From contig NZ_UFQB01000030.1 in the NCBI RefSeq assembly GCF_900496965.1, positions 1-64,000 on the forward strand: a DNA stretch of 64,000 bases, written 5' to 3'. The DNA comes from Achromobacter agilis (GTDB lineage Bacteria > Pseudomonadota > Gammaproteobacteria > Burkholderiales > Burkholderiaceae_B). Of the stretch, positions 1 to 6,969 are shown piece after piece (the first letter of the stretch is position 1; every line of letters begins with the position of its first letter). The notes under the pieces were generated by a model. The model was not told where the DNA came from and did not search any database. It worked only from the letters and a program-made list of their open reading frames with translations. Both the position numbers and the translations under genes were made by a program.

Positions 1-76
1 CGCCCGTAGCTCAGCTGGATAGAGTACCTGGCTACGAACCAGGGGGTCGTAGGTTCGAATCCTGCCGGGCGCACCA
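1..76 (+). tRNA. tRNA-Arg (anticodon ACG), 5' base outside window
   Basis: The sequence folds as a complete cloverleaf. The 3' acceptor strand CGGGCGC (66-72) pairs with CGCCCG at 1-6 plus a G expected at position 0. The anticodon stem CCTGG/CCAGG holds the loop CTACGAA with anticodon ACG at 34-36. The T-loop GTTCGAATC, the discriminator A73 and an encoded CCA (74-76) follow. ACG in this setting reads Arg CGN codons, with A34 normally edited to inosine. Only the first nucleotide is cut off by the window edge. Confidence 0.97.
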
Positions 77-121
77 ACCTTATTCAGGAACCGCGGCATT
101 GCCGTGGTTCCGGCGAAAGAA

Positions 122-157
122 AAAAGCGGCTTGATGATGACTCATCAAGCCGCTTTT
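122..157. terminator. Bidirectional Rho-independent terminator
   Basis: A perfect 16-bp inverted repeat (122-137 with 142-157) closes a 4-nt loop. It ends in TTTTCATTTT on the plus strand and, read from the minus strand, in CCGCTTTTTTCTTT. It can therefore end both the tRNA transcript arriving from the left and the minus-strand gene that stops at 173. A second, weaker hairpin (87-111, about 10 bp with one G-T pair) lies just after the tRNA. Confidence 0.85.
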
Positions 158-172
158 CATTTTGCGCGGCAG

Positions 173-421
173 TTATTGCCGGCGCCGGTCCACGGCCGTC
201 AATGCCGTGCCGCTTTTCAGCAGTTGATAGGTCTGTCCGCCCAGCCAGGCGACTTTGTCGCCGGCGCTGGTGCGGCATACGCAATGGGCCTTGGGGTCGA
301 AACGGGACGTGCCCAGCGCGGAGTATGCGTCCGGGTCCGAGACGAATCGTTCAATGCGGTACAACGTGCCGTCCGGAGCGGTGGCGAGGACGTCGGTAAG
401 TCGTCTTGCTGTGCCGAGCAT
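173..421 (-). CDS. Small hypothetical protein with C-x-C domain, paralogue of its neighbour
   Basis: This 82-residue protein has no recognised function. The ATG at 421 has a GGAGG eight bases upstream, so the start is well supported, and the gene ends next to a strong terminator. Residues 6-77 align along their whole length with residues 9-79 of the next upstream protein (520-1122). Both share a run of the form RL-DV, PDG-L-R, C-x-C, W-G, Y-L and G-TA. The protein is thus almost nothing but this shared domain. Cys47 and Cys49 form the C-x-C pair. No signal peptide or membrane segment is visible. A cytoplasmic accessory or antagonist of the HTH-bearing paralogue is possible, but that is inference from the shared domain only. 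Confidence 0.7.
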   Translation of the reverse strand: MLGTARRLTDVLATAPDGTLYRIERFVSDPDAYSALGTSRFDPKAHCVCRTSAGDKVAWLGGQTYQLLKSGTALTAVDRRRQ

Positions 422-519
422 ATTTACACCTCCATGCGCGGGTCATTATGTATGCGGCGCCAAAGTCATTTGAACATTTTCAGCGCGCCAGGCGGGAAGT
501 TTGATGTTCCGGCGCTGCG

Positions 520-1122
520 CTAGTGAAAATGTCCGCCTAACAATGAATCGTCGAGCTGGTCGGGGGACACGCCCAAGGCTTCCGACACGCGGTCCAGAAT
601 GACCTGCCGGGGCCGTGGGCGCGGCCGTTCCAGTTCGATATAGATGGAGTGGTCCACGCCTAGCCGGGCAGCCATGTCAGCAGTGCTGATATTGAGGTGC
701 TCGCGCCATGCGCGTATCAGGCTCCAGTCGTTGCCGGTTTTCAAATTGACGACAGCTAATGGTACGTGGCCTTGGCCCGCGGCAAGTTTCTTGCGCTGGA
801 CAGGTTTCCTGCGGGCATCGTGCACGCCGCCTTTTGGGGCGCCGCTCTTGCGGGCTTCGCCGCGAGGCGCGGTGACGACGGATTCGGCGGTGAAAATCGC
901 GCCGCCGTTCAATTGGCGGTATTGGTCATTGCCGATCCAGCAGAGGGTCTCGCCGTTGTCGAGCATGCATTCGCAATCCAGGTGGTAATTGCTGGGCATG
1001 CTCTCGAGCTTGGCGATGGTTTCCGTGGTCGTGGCGTGACGCACCACACGGTGTAGAACACCGTCCGGCGAGCGCACGAACACGTCGGGAAGTCTCCAGG
1101 AAAACGGAATGATGGTCTCCAC
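520..1122 (-). CDS. Two-domain protein: C-x-C domain plus XRE-like helix-turn-helix
   Basis: The product is 200 residues. Residues 9-80 form the same small domain as the neighbouring 82-residue protein, with C50-E-C52 and C61. A basic linker rich in Arg, Lys and Gly spans about 85-125. Residues 132-190 (WSLIRAWREHLNISTADMAA, then RLGVDHSIYIELE) look like a Cro/C1-type helix-turn-helix, so DNA binding is likely. The start is a GTG at 1122; its Shine-Dalgarno is weak (AGGT), so the exact start is uncertain. The gap to 421 holds no other gene. The role of the N-terminal domain is unknown; sensing of a ligand or metal through the cysteines would be a guess. The gene could be the upstream member of a two-gene unit with 173-421. 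Confidence 0.7.
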   Translation of the reverse strand: METIIPFSWRLPDVFVRSPDGVLHRVVRHATTTETIAKLESMPSNYHLDCECMLDNGETLCWIGNDQYRQLNGGAIFTAESVVTAPRGEARKSGAPKGGVHDARRKPVQRKKLAAGQGHVPLAVVNLKTGNDWSLIRAWREHLNISTADMAARLGVDHSIYIELERPRPRPRQVILDRVSEALGVSPDQLDDSLLGGHFH

Positions 1123-1273
1123 GGCCGAAACCTATTTCGCCACTGTATCCCGCGGTGCGCAAGGTGGAATTTGGGGTTTCCCCTGGAACCGTCGGCGGCG
1201 TGGATTCAGCGCGACACCGGCGCCGGACATCCTCACGAATCTTCACGCCGCAACACATCCGGACTTGCCTGTG

Positions 1274-1450
1274 CTAGGGGGGGCGAAGGAGCCGCGGCGC
1301 GTGCAGGCAACCGTGCAGGTGCGCGACGTGTGAGCTGCCTGCCCGTTCGTGCGGGCCGTCCACGTTCTGCGTGACGACGGCAAGTTTGGGGAGGTGCCGC
1401 GCCAGTGCCGCGATTACCCGGCCGGCGGCAGGGCCATGAATGCGCATTCG
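1274..1450 (-). pseudogene. Sirtuin (Sir2/CobB-type deacylase) remnant
   Basis: Reading the minus strand from about 1436 to a TAG at 1274-1276 gives a peptide with the hallmark Sir2 NAD-binding run VVTQNVDGPHERAGSSHV, followed by LHGCLHAPR. Sirtuins normally have TQN-[IV]-DGLH-RAGS and LHG here, then a zinc-binding C-x-x-C. In this copy Leu of DGLH is Pro, the zinc cysteines are missing (PRLLRPP), and the frame closes directly after a run of seven C. Upstream, the NAH motif that usually precedes this block sits in another frame, implying a frameshift near 1443. No N-terminal Rossmann half is visible. The piece covers under a quarter of a sirtuin and is taken as a decayed fragment. The rest of 1123-1510 shows no other gene, only the ribosome-binding site for 1511. 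Confidence 0.7.
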
Positions 1451-1510
1451 TCCCGAATCGTGGATACTGCTTTTTCAATTTGGGATTTCAATACGCCTTG
1501 GAGAAACGCA

Positions 1511-2125
1511 ATGCCTGAATCACACGACGGCCTGGAGCGGCTGCGCCGTTTCATTGCCATCGCGACGCGCCTGGCGTCGCCGGCCGCGCTGGCGCAGAGC
1601 GCGGAACTCGAGGCCGCGTTCGCGGACCTGGTGCGCCACGACGACTGGCTGCCCGAGGCCTGTACGGTGCCGCATCCGCAGTACTACCAGCAATACCTCT
1701 TGCATTGCGATCCGCTGGAGCGGTTCTCGCTGGTGAGTTTCGTGTGGGGGCCAGGGCAGTCCACGCCGGTGCATGACCACGAGGTCTGGGGCTATGTGGG
1801 CATGCTGCGCGGCGCCGAGGTCAATCAGCGTTACGTCCGCGATCCGGAAGGCCGCATCGCGCCCGAGGGCGCCGCCACAACCTTGCAGCCGGGCGACGTG
1901 GAGCGCCTGTCTCCGGCCGAAGGCGACATCCACCGCGTGTCCAACGCGCACGCGGACCGCGTGTCCATCAGCGTGCACATGTACGGCGGCAATATCGGCG
2001 CCGTGTCGCGCCATGTCTACGACCCGGCGACCGGCCAGGCCAAGCCGTTCGTGTCGGGCTATTCCTCGGCAAGCGTGCCGAATCTGTGGGACCGTTCGCA
2101 ATTCTTGCGGGCATCCCTCGCCTAG
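1511..2125 (+). CDS. Cysteine dioxygenase-family thiol dioxygenase
   Basis: This 204-residue cupin belongs to the type I cysteine dioxygenase family: Fe(II) enzymes that oxidise a thiol such as cysteine or 3-mercaptopropionate to the sulfinate with O2. The three expected iron ligands are visible as His88 and His90 in TPVHDHEVWGYVGMLRG and His141 in GDIHRVSN. Residues 58-64 read YYQQYLL where mammalian CDO has an Arg-bearing stretch. The Gln variant is associated in the literature with 3-mercaptopropionate dioxygenases, so that substrate is favoured. The start at 1511 is chosen over upstream in-frame codons because GGAG precedes it at 1499-1502 and the family fold starts just after. It lies between a sirtuin remnant and an iclR gene, which tell little about its role. 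Confidence 0.85.
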   Translation: MPESHDGLERLRRFIAIATRLASPAALAQSAELEAAFADLVRHDDWLPEACTVPHPQYYQQYLLHCDPLERFSLVSFVWGPGQSTPVHDHEVWGYVGMLRGAEVNQRYVRDPEGRIAPEGAATTLQPGDVERLSPAEGDIHRVSNAHADRVSISVHMYGGNIGAVSRHVYDPATGQAKPFVSGYSSASVPNLWDRSQFLRASLA

Positions 2126-2174
2126 GGGATTTGCGCAAGCCTGTTCGGGCGCGGCGTCTCATGCTATGTTTCCG

Positions 2175-2189
2175 TCCTAAATATTAGGA
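2175..2189. promoter_or_regulatory. Perfect palindrome, likely IclR autoregulatory operator
   Basis: The sequence TCCTAA-ATA-TTAGGA is a perfect inverted repeat ending six bases before the iclR ATG. It overlaps the AGGA Shine-Dalgarno. Related sequences sit upstream of both divergent units at 5599-5613 and 5764-5778. Binding here would block iclR expression; this is inferred from position and repetition. Confidence 0.6.
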
Positions 2190-2195
2190 AAAACC

Positions 2196-2957
2196 ATGGA
2201 CAAGACGCTGCTCAAGGGCCTGATGGTATTAGAGGCGGTGACCGACGTGGACAATCCGCCGCGCACCATCGATGCGCTGGCCGCCCGGGTGGGGCTGACG
2301 CGCAGCAATACCCACCGCACCCTGCAGACGCTGATCCACGCCGGCTACGTGATCAAGGACGACGATGGCGGCGGCTATCGGGGCGCCGTGCGCCTGTTCG
2401 AACTGGCGGCCCGCCAGCTGGCCCAACTGGACGTGCGCAAGCTGGCCGCGCCGTTCATGCGCGCGCTGGCGGATCAGACGGGCGAGACCGTGCACCTGTC
2501 GGTGCTGGACGGTTTCGACGTGGTCTATATCGACAAGATCGACAGCCCGCAGCCCATACGCGCCTATTCCATGGTGGGCGGGCGCGCGCCTGCCTACGCC
2601 GTGGCCACCGGCAAGGCCCTGCTGGCCTACCAGGCCGACGGCTACGTCGAACGCTATGCCGACAAGCTGCTGCGCCACACGCCGTCGACCATCGTGTCCA
2701 TGCCCCTGCTGAAAGACGAGTTGCGCAAGATCGCCCGCGCCGGCTACGCGGTCAACCGCGGGGAATGGCGCGAAGGGGTGGGCGGGCTGGCCGTGACCTT
2801 GTTCAACAGCCTGGACCAGCCCGTGGCCGCGGTGGGCATCTCCGGCCCGTTGGACCGCCTGAGCGCGGCCAGGATGAAGCAGCTGGCTCCGGACGTGTCG
2901 GCCTGTGCGCAGTCCATCTCGCAAGGGATGGGCCACCGCCGGGGCTTTCTGGGCTAG
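2196..2957 (+). CDS. IclR-family transcriptional regulator
   Basis: The product has 253 residues, the usual IclR length. Residues 5-68 form the N-terminal winged helix-turn-helix (TIDALAARVGLTRSNTHRTL). Residues 80-250 form the effector-binding domain, with the family pattern TGETVHLSVLDGFDVVYIDK and, later, GYAVNRGEWREGVGGLAV. Such proteins bind small carboxylic or aromatic acids and control catabolic operons. Its stop lies 7 bp from the stop of the convergent FAD protein gene. It is thus linked to the 2965-10771 locus, and similar palindromes at its own start and in the 5.5-5.8 kb intergenic region suggest it controls that locus and itself. The effector is unknown. Confidence 0.9.
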   Translation: MDKTLLKGLMVLEAVTDVDNPPRTIDALAARVGLTRSNTHRTLQTLIHAGYVIKDDDGGGYRGAVRLFELAARQLAQLDVRKLAAPFMRALADQTGETVHLSVLDGFDVVYIDKIDSPQPIRAYSMVGGRAPAYAVATGKALLAYQADGYVERYADKLLRHTPSTIVSMPLLKDELRKIARAGYAVNRGEWREGVGGLAVTLFNSLDQPVAAVGISGPLDRLSAARMKQLAPDVSACAQSISQGMGHRRGFLG

Positions 2958-2964
2958 GGTCCGT

Positions 2965-4542
2965 TCACGCCGAAAGGGAGGCTGTGGCGGCCTGCTGCGC
3001 GATTTCTTCGGCGATGCGGCGGGCCTGGTCGCGAGCGAGCCGGGCATTGACGTCCATGGAGGTCGTCCAGAAGTACGTGCCACCCGCGAGGCTGCCCAAT
3101 ACCGATATGCCGGGCTGGATCTCGCCGCGCGCATTCTTCAGGCAGCCCGTGCCGTAGTCGAGCGCCAGGCCGCCGTGGGGGTCGGACTGCGCGTGCCCCT
3201 CGCGCAGCAGCGCGGCGACCAGCGGATCTTCGGTGCGCAGCGCGTCCACCGAGAAACTGGTGGCGTTGATCAGATAGCGACTGGCATGTGTGACGATCCC
3301 GCCCGAGGCATTGCGCAGGCGAGTGTGGAACAGCCCGCTTGCGCCGTCGTGGCGGGTGTCCTGGTAGCCGGCGCCGACTTGCAGCTGGCCCGTCTGGAAC
3401 AGGCCCTGGAGCTTCAGCGCGTTGCGCATCGGAAAGGTGGCGCGCCGCGCCATCCACAGCGAACGCCATTGCGACTGGAAGCGGCCGCGTTCGGCATCGG
3501 GCATCAGGTGCCAGATCTGGTCAACGGCCGCGTTGGTTGCGGCTGCCACGGCCTGCCATGGCCGGGCGGCCCGTGCGGACCGGTTGACTTCTTCGTCCAG
3601 CGCGATTCGCGCGTCGCCCGCCAGGCCCAGCAGGTCGTCCGCGTCTACGTTGCCGCCCAGGGCGAGCACCTCGTCCTTGAGCGCGGCGGCGATCACGTCC
3701 ACGGACAGGGTGCCGCCATGGCGCGCGGCAAGCTGGATGGCGCCGTCGCGGCTGAGTTGCCGTAGGCTGTCCGGCGGCCGGTTGTGGGGGCTGCGCACGG
3801 AAGGCAGGCGGCCGTTGCGGGAGACGCACAGGATCGGGCCGCGATGGGCCGCCTGCTGCATAGCGGCCACGGCGTCGACCGCGCTCAGGCTGGTGCCGAC
3901 GACGCATACGGCGGCATCGGGGGCGATGCCGCCGGCCAGCGCGCGCACGGGATAGGGGCTATTGAAGTAGCCGGGCGCGTCCTGCAGGCCGGGGAACGCC
4001 TGCGACGGCAGGTTGCCGTTACACAGCACCGCATAGCGTGCGACGCAGGGCTCGCCCTGCTCGGGCTCGACGCGTACGCGCGCGCCCGGCAGAGGCGCCA
4101 CGCGCCGCACCCGGCTTTGCGTGTGCGTAAGCGTCACGCCCAGCGCGCGCGCCAGATCCCGGGCCCGCGTATAGACCGCGCGCAGGTAGGCGCCGAAGAG
4201 CGGGCGGGGCAGGAAATCCGCGGGTTCGATCGTGTCCGCGCCCTGGGCGCGCAGCCAGGCCGGATCCTGCCCGCGCAGCCATTGCACGAAGTCCTTGCGG
4301 TGGTCCGCCAGCGCGGACATGTTGCTGGCCGGAATGTTGAGCAGGTTGCTGGACAGGTCGTCCTGGTAGGCGCCGCCCGGGCCGGGTTCGGCCTGAGGTT
4401 CGAACAGGCGGATGACGGGAGGCCGGGGCGCGCCCGAGTCCAGGGAGAGCAGGAACTGGTACAGAAAGCTGATGGCCACCGAGCCGCCGCCGACGATGGC
4501 CAGGTCCGCCGCGAGCGGCGAGGGCGTTGCTTGCGGCGCCAT
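2965..4542 (-). CDS. FAD/NAD(P)-binding protein (NAD_binding_9 type)
   Basis: The product is 525 residues with an N-terminal FAD-binding Rossmann motif (LAIVGGGSVAIS, about residues 14-24). It has the family-specific stretch DDLSSNLLNIPASNMSALAD, a second dinucleotide motif VVGTSLSAVDAVAAM in the middle, and a C-terminal segment GTYFWTTSMDVNARLA. Relatives are flavoproteins of mostly unassigned reaction, often called FAD-NAD(P)-binding or HpyO-like. The ATG at 4542 overlaps the stop of the Bug receptor gene as TGATG, so the two are translationally coupled. The reading frame stays open far upstream over that gene, but that part has no family similarity and is not taken as coding. A flavin-dependent hydroxylase or oxidase acting on the imported acid is plausible but unproven. 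Confidence 0.85.
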   Translation of the reverse strand: MAPQATPSPLAADLAIVGGGSVAISFLYQFLLSLDSGAPRPPVIRLFEPQAEPGPGGAYQDDLSSNLLNIPASNMSALADHRKDFVQWLRGQDPAWLRAQGADTIEPADFLPRPLFGAYLRAVYTRARDLARALGVTLTHTQSRVRRVAPLPGARVRVEPEQGEPCVARYAVLCNGNLPSQAFPGLQDAPGYFNSPYPVRALAGGIAPDAAVCVVGTSLSAVDAVAAMQQAAHRGPILCVSRNGRLPSVRSPHNRPPDSLRQLSRDGAIQLAARHGGTLSVDVIAAALKDEVLALGGNVDADDLLGLAGDARIALDEEVNRSARAARPWQAVAAATNAAVDQIWHLMPDAERGRFQSQWRSLWMARRATFPMRNALKLQGLFQTGQLQVGAGYQDTRHDGASGLFHTRLRNASGGIVTHASRYLINATSFSVDALRTEDPLVAALLREGHAQSDPHGGLALDYGTGCLKNARGEIQPGISVLGSLAGGTYFWTTSMDVNARLARDQARRIAEEIAQQAATASLSA

Positions 4543-5510
4543 CACTTGGCCGCCGAGAGACGCACGACGTCGGCCCAGCGCGAGACTTCCTGCTTGAGCA
4601 CGCGGCTGGTGTCGGCGGGCGAGGTGGCCACGGCGTCGGCGCCCAGCTTCAGCGCGGCCTGCTGCACCGAGGCCATGGCGGCGGCTTTCTGCATCCCGGC
4701 CGACAGCTTGTCCACCACCGCGGACGGCGTGCCGGCAGGGGCGAGCAGCGCGTAGGTGGTGGCGACCGAGTAGTCCTTTACGCCTTGCTCCATCAGGGTA
4801 GGCAAGTCGGGCAGCGCGGTGGCGCGCGTGGCGGTGGTGACGCCGAGCAGCCGGATCTTGCCGCTGGCCACCTGCGGCAGCAGCGCGGGCAGCGTTTCGA
4901 TGACCATGTCGATCTGGCCGCCCAGCAGGTCGGTGATCGCCGGGCCGCTGCCGCGGTAGGGCACGTGCATGAGGCGGGTGCCGGATACCACCTGGAAGAG
5001 CTCCGCCGCCATGTGCTGCGACGTGCCGGGCCCCGCCGATCCGTAGGTGATGAACCCGGGCTTGCTCTTGGCCAGGGCGATGAGTTCCTGGACATTCCTG
5101 GCGGGAACCCTGCTGGTGTTCACCGCCACGGCCATGGGCATGCTGGTGGCCATGGACACGCCGACAAACGCGGTGCCGAAATCGTAGCCGGGCTTGTCCG
5201 GCATGGCGGCATGGATAGCGTGGCTGCCCACGGCGCCCATCAGCAGCGTGTAGCCATCGGCCGGGGACTTGGCCACGAATTCTGCGCCGATCTCGCCGCC
5301 CGCGCCGGCCTTGTTCTCCACGACCACGCTTTGTCCCAGATAGTCGCCAAGGTGTTGCGCATAGATGCGCGCGGCGGCGTCGGTCGCGCCGCCGGGCGGA
5401 AACGGCACAACCATGCGCACGGGTTTCGCGGGCCAAGTGTCGGCCGCGACAGGGCCGGCCGCCAACGCCAGGACCGCGCTCGCGAGGGCAATACGCCACA
5501 ACTTTTTCAT
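4542..5510 (-). CDS. Bug-family TTT solute-binding protein
   Basis: This 322-residue periplasmic receptor starts with a clear Sec signal (MKKLWRIALASAVLALAAGP, cleavage near VAA-DTW). It shows the Bug/TctC hallmarks VRMVVPFPPGGATDAAARIY, VVENKAGAGGEIGAEFVAKS and a MHVPYRGSGPA segment. Bug proteins bind carboxylates such as di- and tricarboxylic or aromatic acids for TctA/TctB-type transporters or for sensing. No TctA or TctB gene is present in the window, so this is an orphan receptor, as is common in Bordetella. It is first in a two-gene unit with the FAD protein (TGATG junction) and is divergent from the CoA-pathway genes, which suggests it recognises their substrate. Confidence 0.9.
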   Translation of the reverse strand: MKKLWRIALASAVLALAAGPVAADTWPAKPVRMVVPFPPGGATDAAARIYAQHLGDYLGQSVVVENKAGAGGEIGAEFVAKSPADGYTLLMGAVGSHAIHAAMPDKPGYDFGTAFVGVSMATSMPMAVAVNTSRVPARNVQELIALAKSKPGFITYGSAGPGTSQHMAAELFQVVSGTRLMHVPYRGSGPAITDLLGGQIDMVIETLPALLPQVASGKIRLLGVTTATRATALPDLPTLMEQGVKDYSVATTYALLAPAGTPSAVVDKLSAGMQKAAAMASVQQAALKLGADAVATSPADTSRVLKQEVSRWADVVRLSAAK

Positions 5511-5596
5511 GCAAGTCTCCTTTGGGTCGATGGTGCCGGCATGCGCGGACGCGGGCCGTGGCCGTGGGCGATCGCCGTCGCTGCCGTCATTTTATA

Positions 5597-5615
5597 AGTC
5601 CTAATTTATGGGACT
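5597..5615. promoter_or_regulatory. IclR-like operator before the Bug/FAD unit
   Basis: AGTCC (5597-5601) and GGACT (5611-5615) form an inverted repeat around the core TCCTAATTTATGGGA (5599-5613). The core matches the perfect palindrome at the iclR start in its left half and in most of its right half. It lies about 90 bp before the Bug gene start, next to a minus-strand TATAAA-like element at about 5591-5596. It is read as a repressor site for the minus-strand unit. Confidence 0.5.
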
Positions 5616-5747
5616 CATGTTCCAATAAATGGTTTACGTAGAATTCCACACGGTGATATGCTGGTCAAGAATTAAGCGGCGCTCCTAGGGAATGCACTAA
5701 GATTTTCCAGCCAGAGCGGGATAATGCCATTCCGGGAAGCGCGCTCT

Positions 5748-5778
5748 TATAATATTTTTCGAGTCCCAAATATTGAAT
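5748..5778 (+). promoter_or_regulatory. Putative -10 element and IclR-like half site for the CoA-pathway operon
   Basis: TATAAT at 5748-5753 is a consensus -10 box. The predicted transcription start near 5760 is followed at once by AGTCCCAAATATTGAAT (5762-5778), whose left half TCCCAA-ATA-TT resembles the operator at 2175-2189. No good -35 box is visible, which would fit a regulated promoter. The gene start at 5800 follows with GAGAGG at 5788-5793. Confidence 0.45.
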
Positions 5779-5799
5779 TTTCATAACGAGAGGTCAGAC

Positions 5800-6969
5800 A
5801 TGAAACCCAGTTCGGCACTGGCCGGCATCACGGTGCTGGAGATTTGCAACGTCGCGGCGGGCCCGTTTTGCGGCATGTTGTTGGCGGACATGGGCGCGGA
5901 CGTCATCAAGGTCGAGAACCCCGAAGGCGGCGATACGCTGCGCAGCTGGCCGCCCATCACCGACGGCTACAGCGAGAACTTCGCCTCGCTCAACCGCAAC
6001 AAGCGGTCGGTGACGCTGAACCTGAAGGACCCGGCTGACCTGGCCCTGGCGCGCGAGCTGGCGGCGGGCGCAGACGTGCTGATCGAAAACAATCGGCCGG
6101 GCGTGATGGACCGCCTGGGGTTGGGCTATGCCCAATTGCGCGAAGTGAATCCCAGACTCGTCTATTGTTCGATTTCGGCCTATGGGCAGTCGGGGCCGCG
6201 TTCGCAGGAAGGCGGGTTCGACCTGACCATCCAGGCCATGAGCGGGCTGATGAGCGTCACCGGCGAAGCGGGCGGGGAACCCGTCAAGTGCGGGGTGCCG
6301 GTGGCGGATTTTTCGGCGGGCCTGTACGGCGCCTTCGCCATCGCCTCCGCCTTGCGCGCGGCGCAGGCCAGCGGGCAGGGCACGCATATCGACGTGCCGA
6401 TGCTGGGCGCCACGCTGGGCATCGCGGCCCTGCAGACCTCGGAGTTCTTCGGCAGCGGCCGGGACCCGGTCAAGCTGGGCTCGGCGCATCCGCGCAACGC
6501 GCCTTATCAGGCGTTCCGCTGCAAGGGCGGCTACTTCGGCATGGCGGCGGGCAACCAGGCCCTATGGAAAAGCGTGTGCGCCACCGTCGGCCGGGAAGAT
6601 CTGCTGGCCGACGCCCGCTTCACCGACACGACCTCGCGCGCACGGAACCAGACCGCCTTGCGTGAGATCCTCGAGGCTATCTTCGAGGCCGAGGACGCGC
6701 AGACCTGGCTCGCGCGCTTCCGCGCCGCGGGCGTGCCGTGCGCGCCGATCAACACCTATTCCGAAGTGCTGGCCGACCCGCAGGTGGAGCACATGGGCTG
6801 GGTTCAGCCCGTGGAGCTGCCGAACGGGGTGCGCACGCGTACGTTTGGCCTGCCGGTGCGCTTCGACGGCGAGACGACCGCCTTGCGGCGCCGCCCGCCC
6901 GCGCTGGGTGAACACAACGAAGAGGTGCTGGGCGCGCTGCGCGCCGGCAAGAAAGGAGCGGCGGCATGA
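5800..6969 (+). CDS. Class III CoA-transferase (CaiB/BaiF family)
   Basis: This 389-residue enzyme moves CoA between carboxylic acids. The N-terminal motif LAGITVLEICNVAAGPFCGM and the MGADVIKVENPEGGDTLRSW stretch are typical. Asp141 in SQEGGFDLTIQAMSGLMS matches the catalytic aspartate that forms the aspartyl-CoA intermediate in this family. The ATG at 5800 is preferred to the upstream TTG at 5773 because it has GAGAGG at the right distance and begins at the family start. It is the first gene of a five-gene plus-strand operon, and its stop overlaps the next start by four bases (ATGA). It probably activates the pathway substrate by taking CoA from another thioester; donor and acceptor are unknown. 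Confidence 0.88.
   Translation: MKPSSALAGITVLEICNVAAGPFCGMLLADMGADVIKVENPEGGDTLRSWPPITDGYSENFASLNRNKRSVTLNLKDPADLALARELAAGADVLIENNRPGVMDRLGLGYAQLREVNPRLVYCSISAYGQSGPRSQEGGFDLTIQAMSGLMSVTGEAGGEPVKCGVPVADFSAGLYGAFAIASALRAAQASGQGTHIDVPMLGATLGIAALQTSEFFGSGRDPVKLGSAHPRNAPYQAFRCKGGYFGMAAGNQALWKSVCATVGREDLLADARFTDTTSRARNQTALREILEAIFEAEDAQTWLARFRAAGVPCAPINTYSEVLADPQVEHMGWVQPVELPNGVRTRTFGLPVRFDGETTALRRRPPALGEHNEEVLGALRAGKKGAAA

Noticed and set aside
1..1510. Genomic island inserted at tRNA-Arg
   Set aside because: No integrase gene and no visible direct repeat of the tRNA 3' end within the window. The small genes and sirtuin remnant alone do not support an island.
2965..5514. An 849-codon frame suggesting an extended FAD protein
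   Set aside because: The part beyond 4542 is a shifted reading of the Bug receptor gene. The FAD motif begins just after the ATG at 4542, which overlaps the Bug stop.
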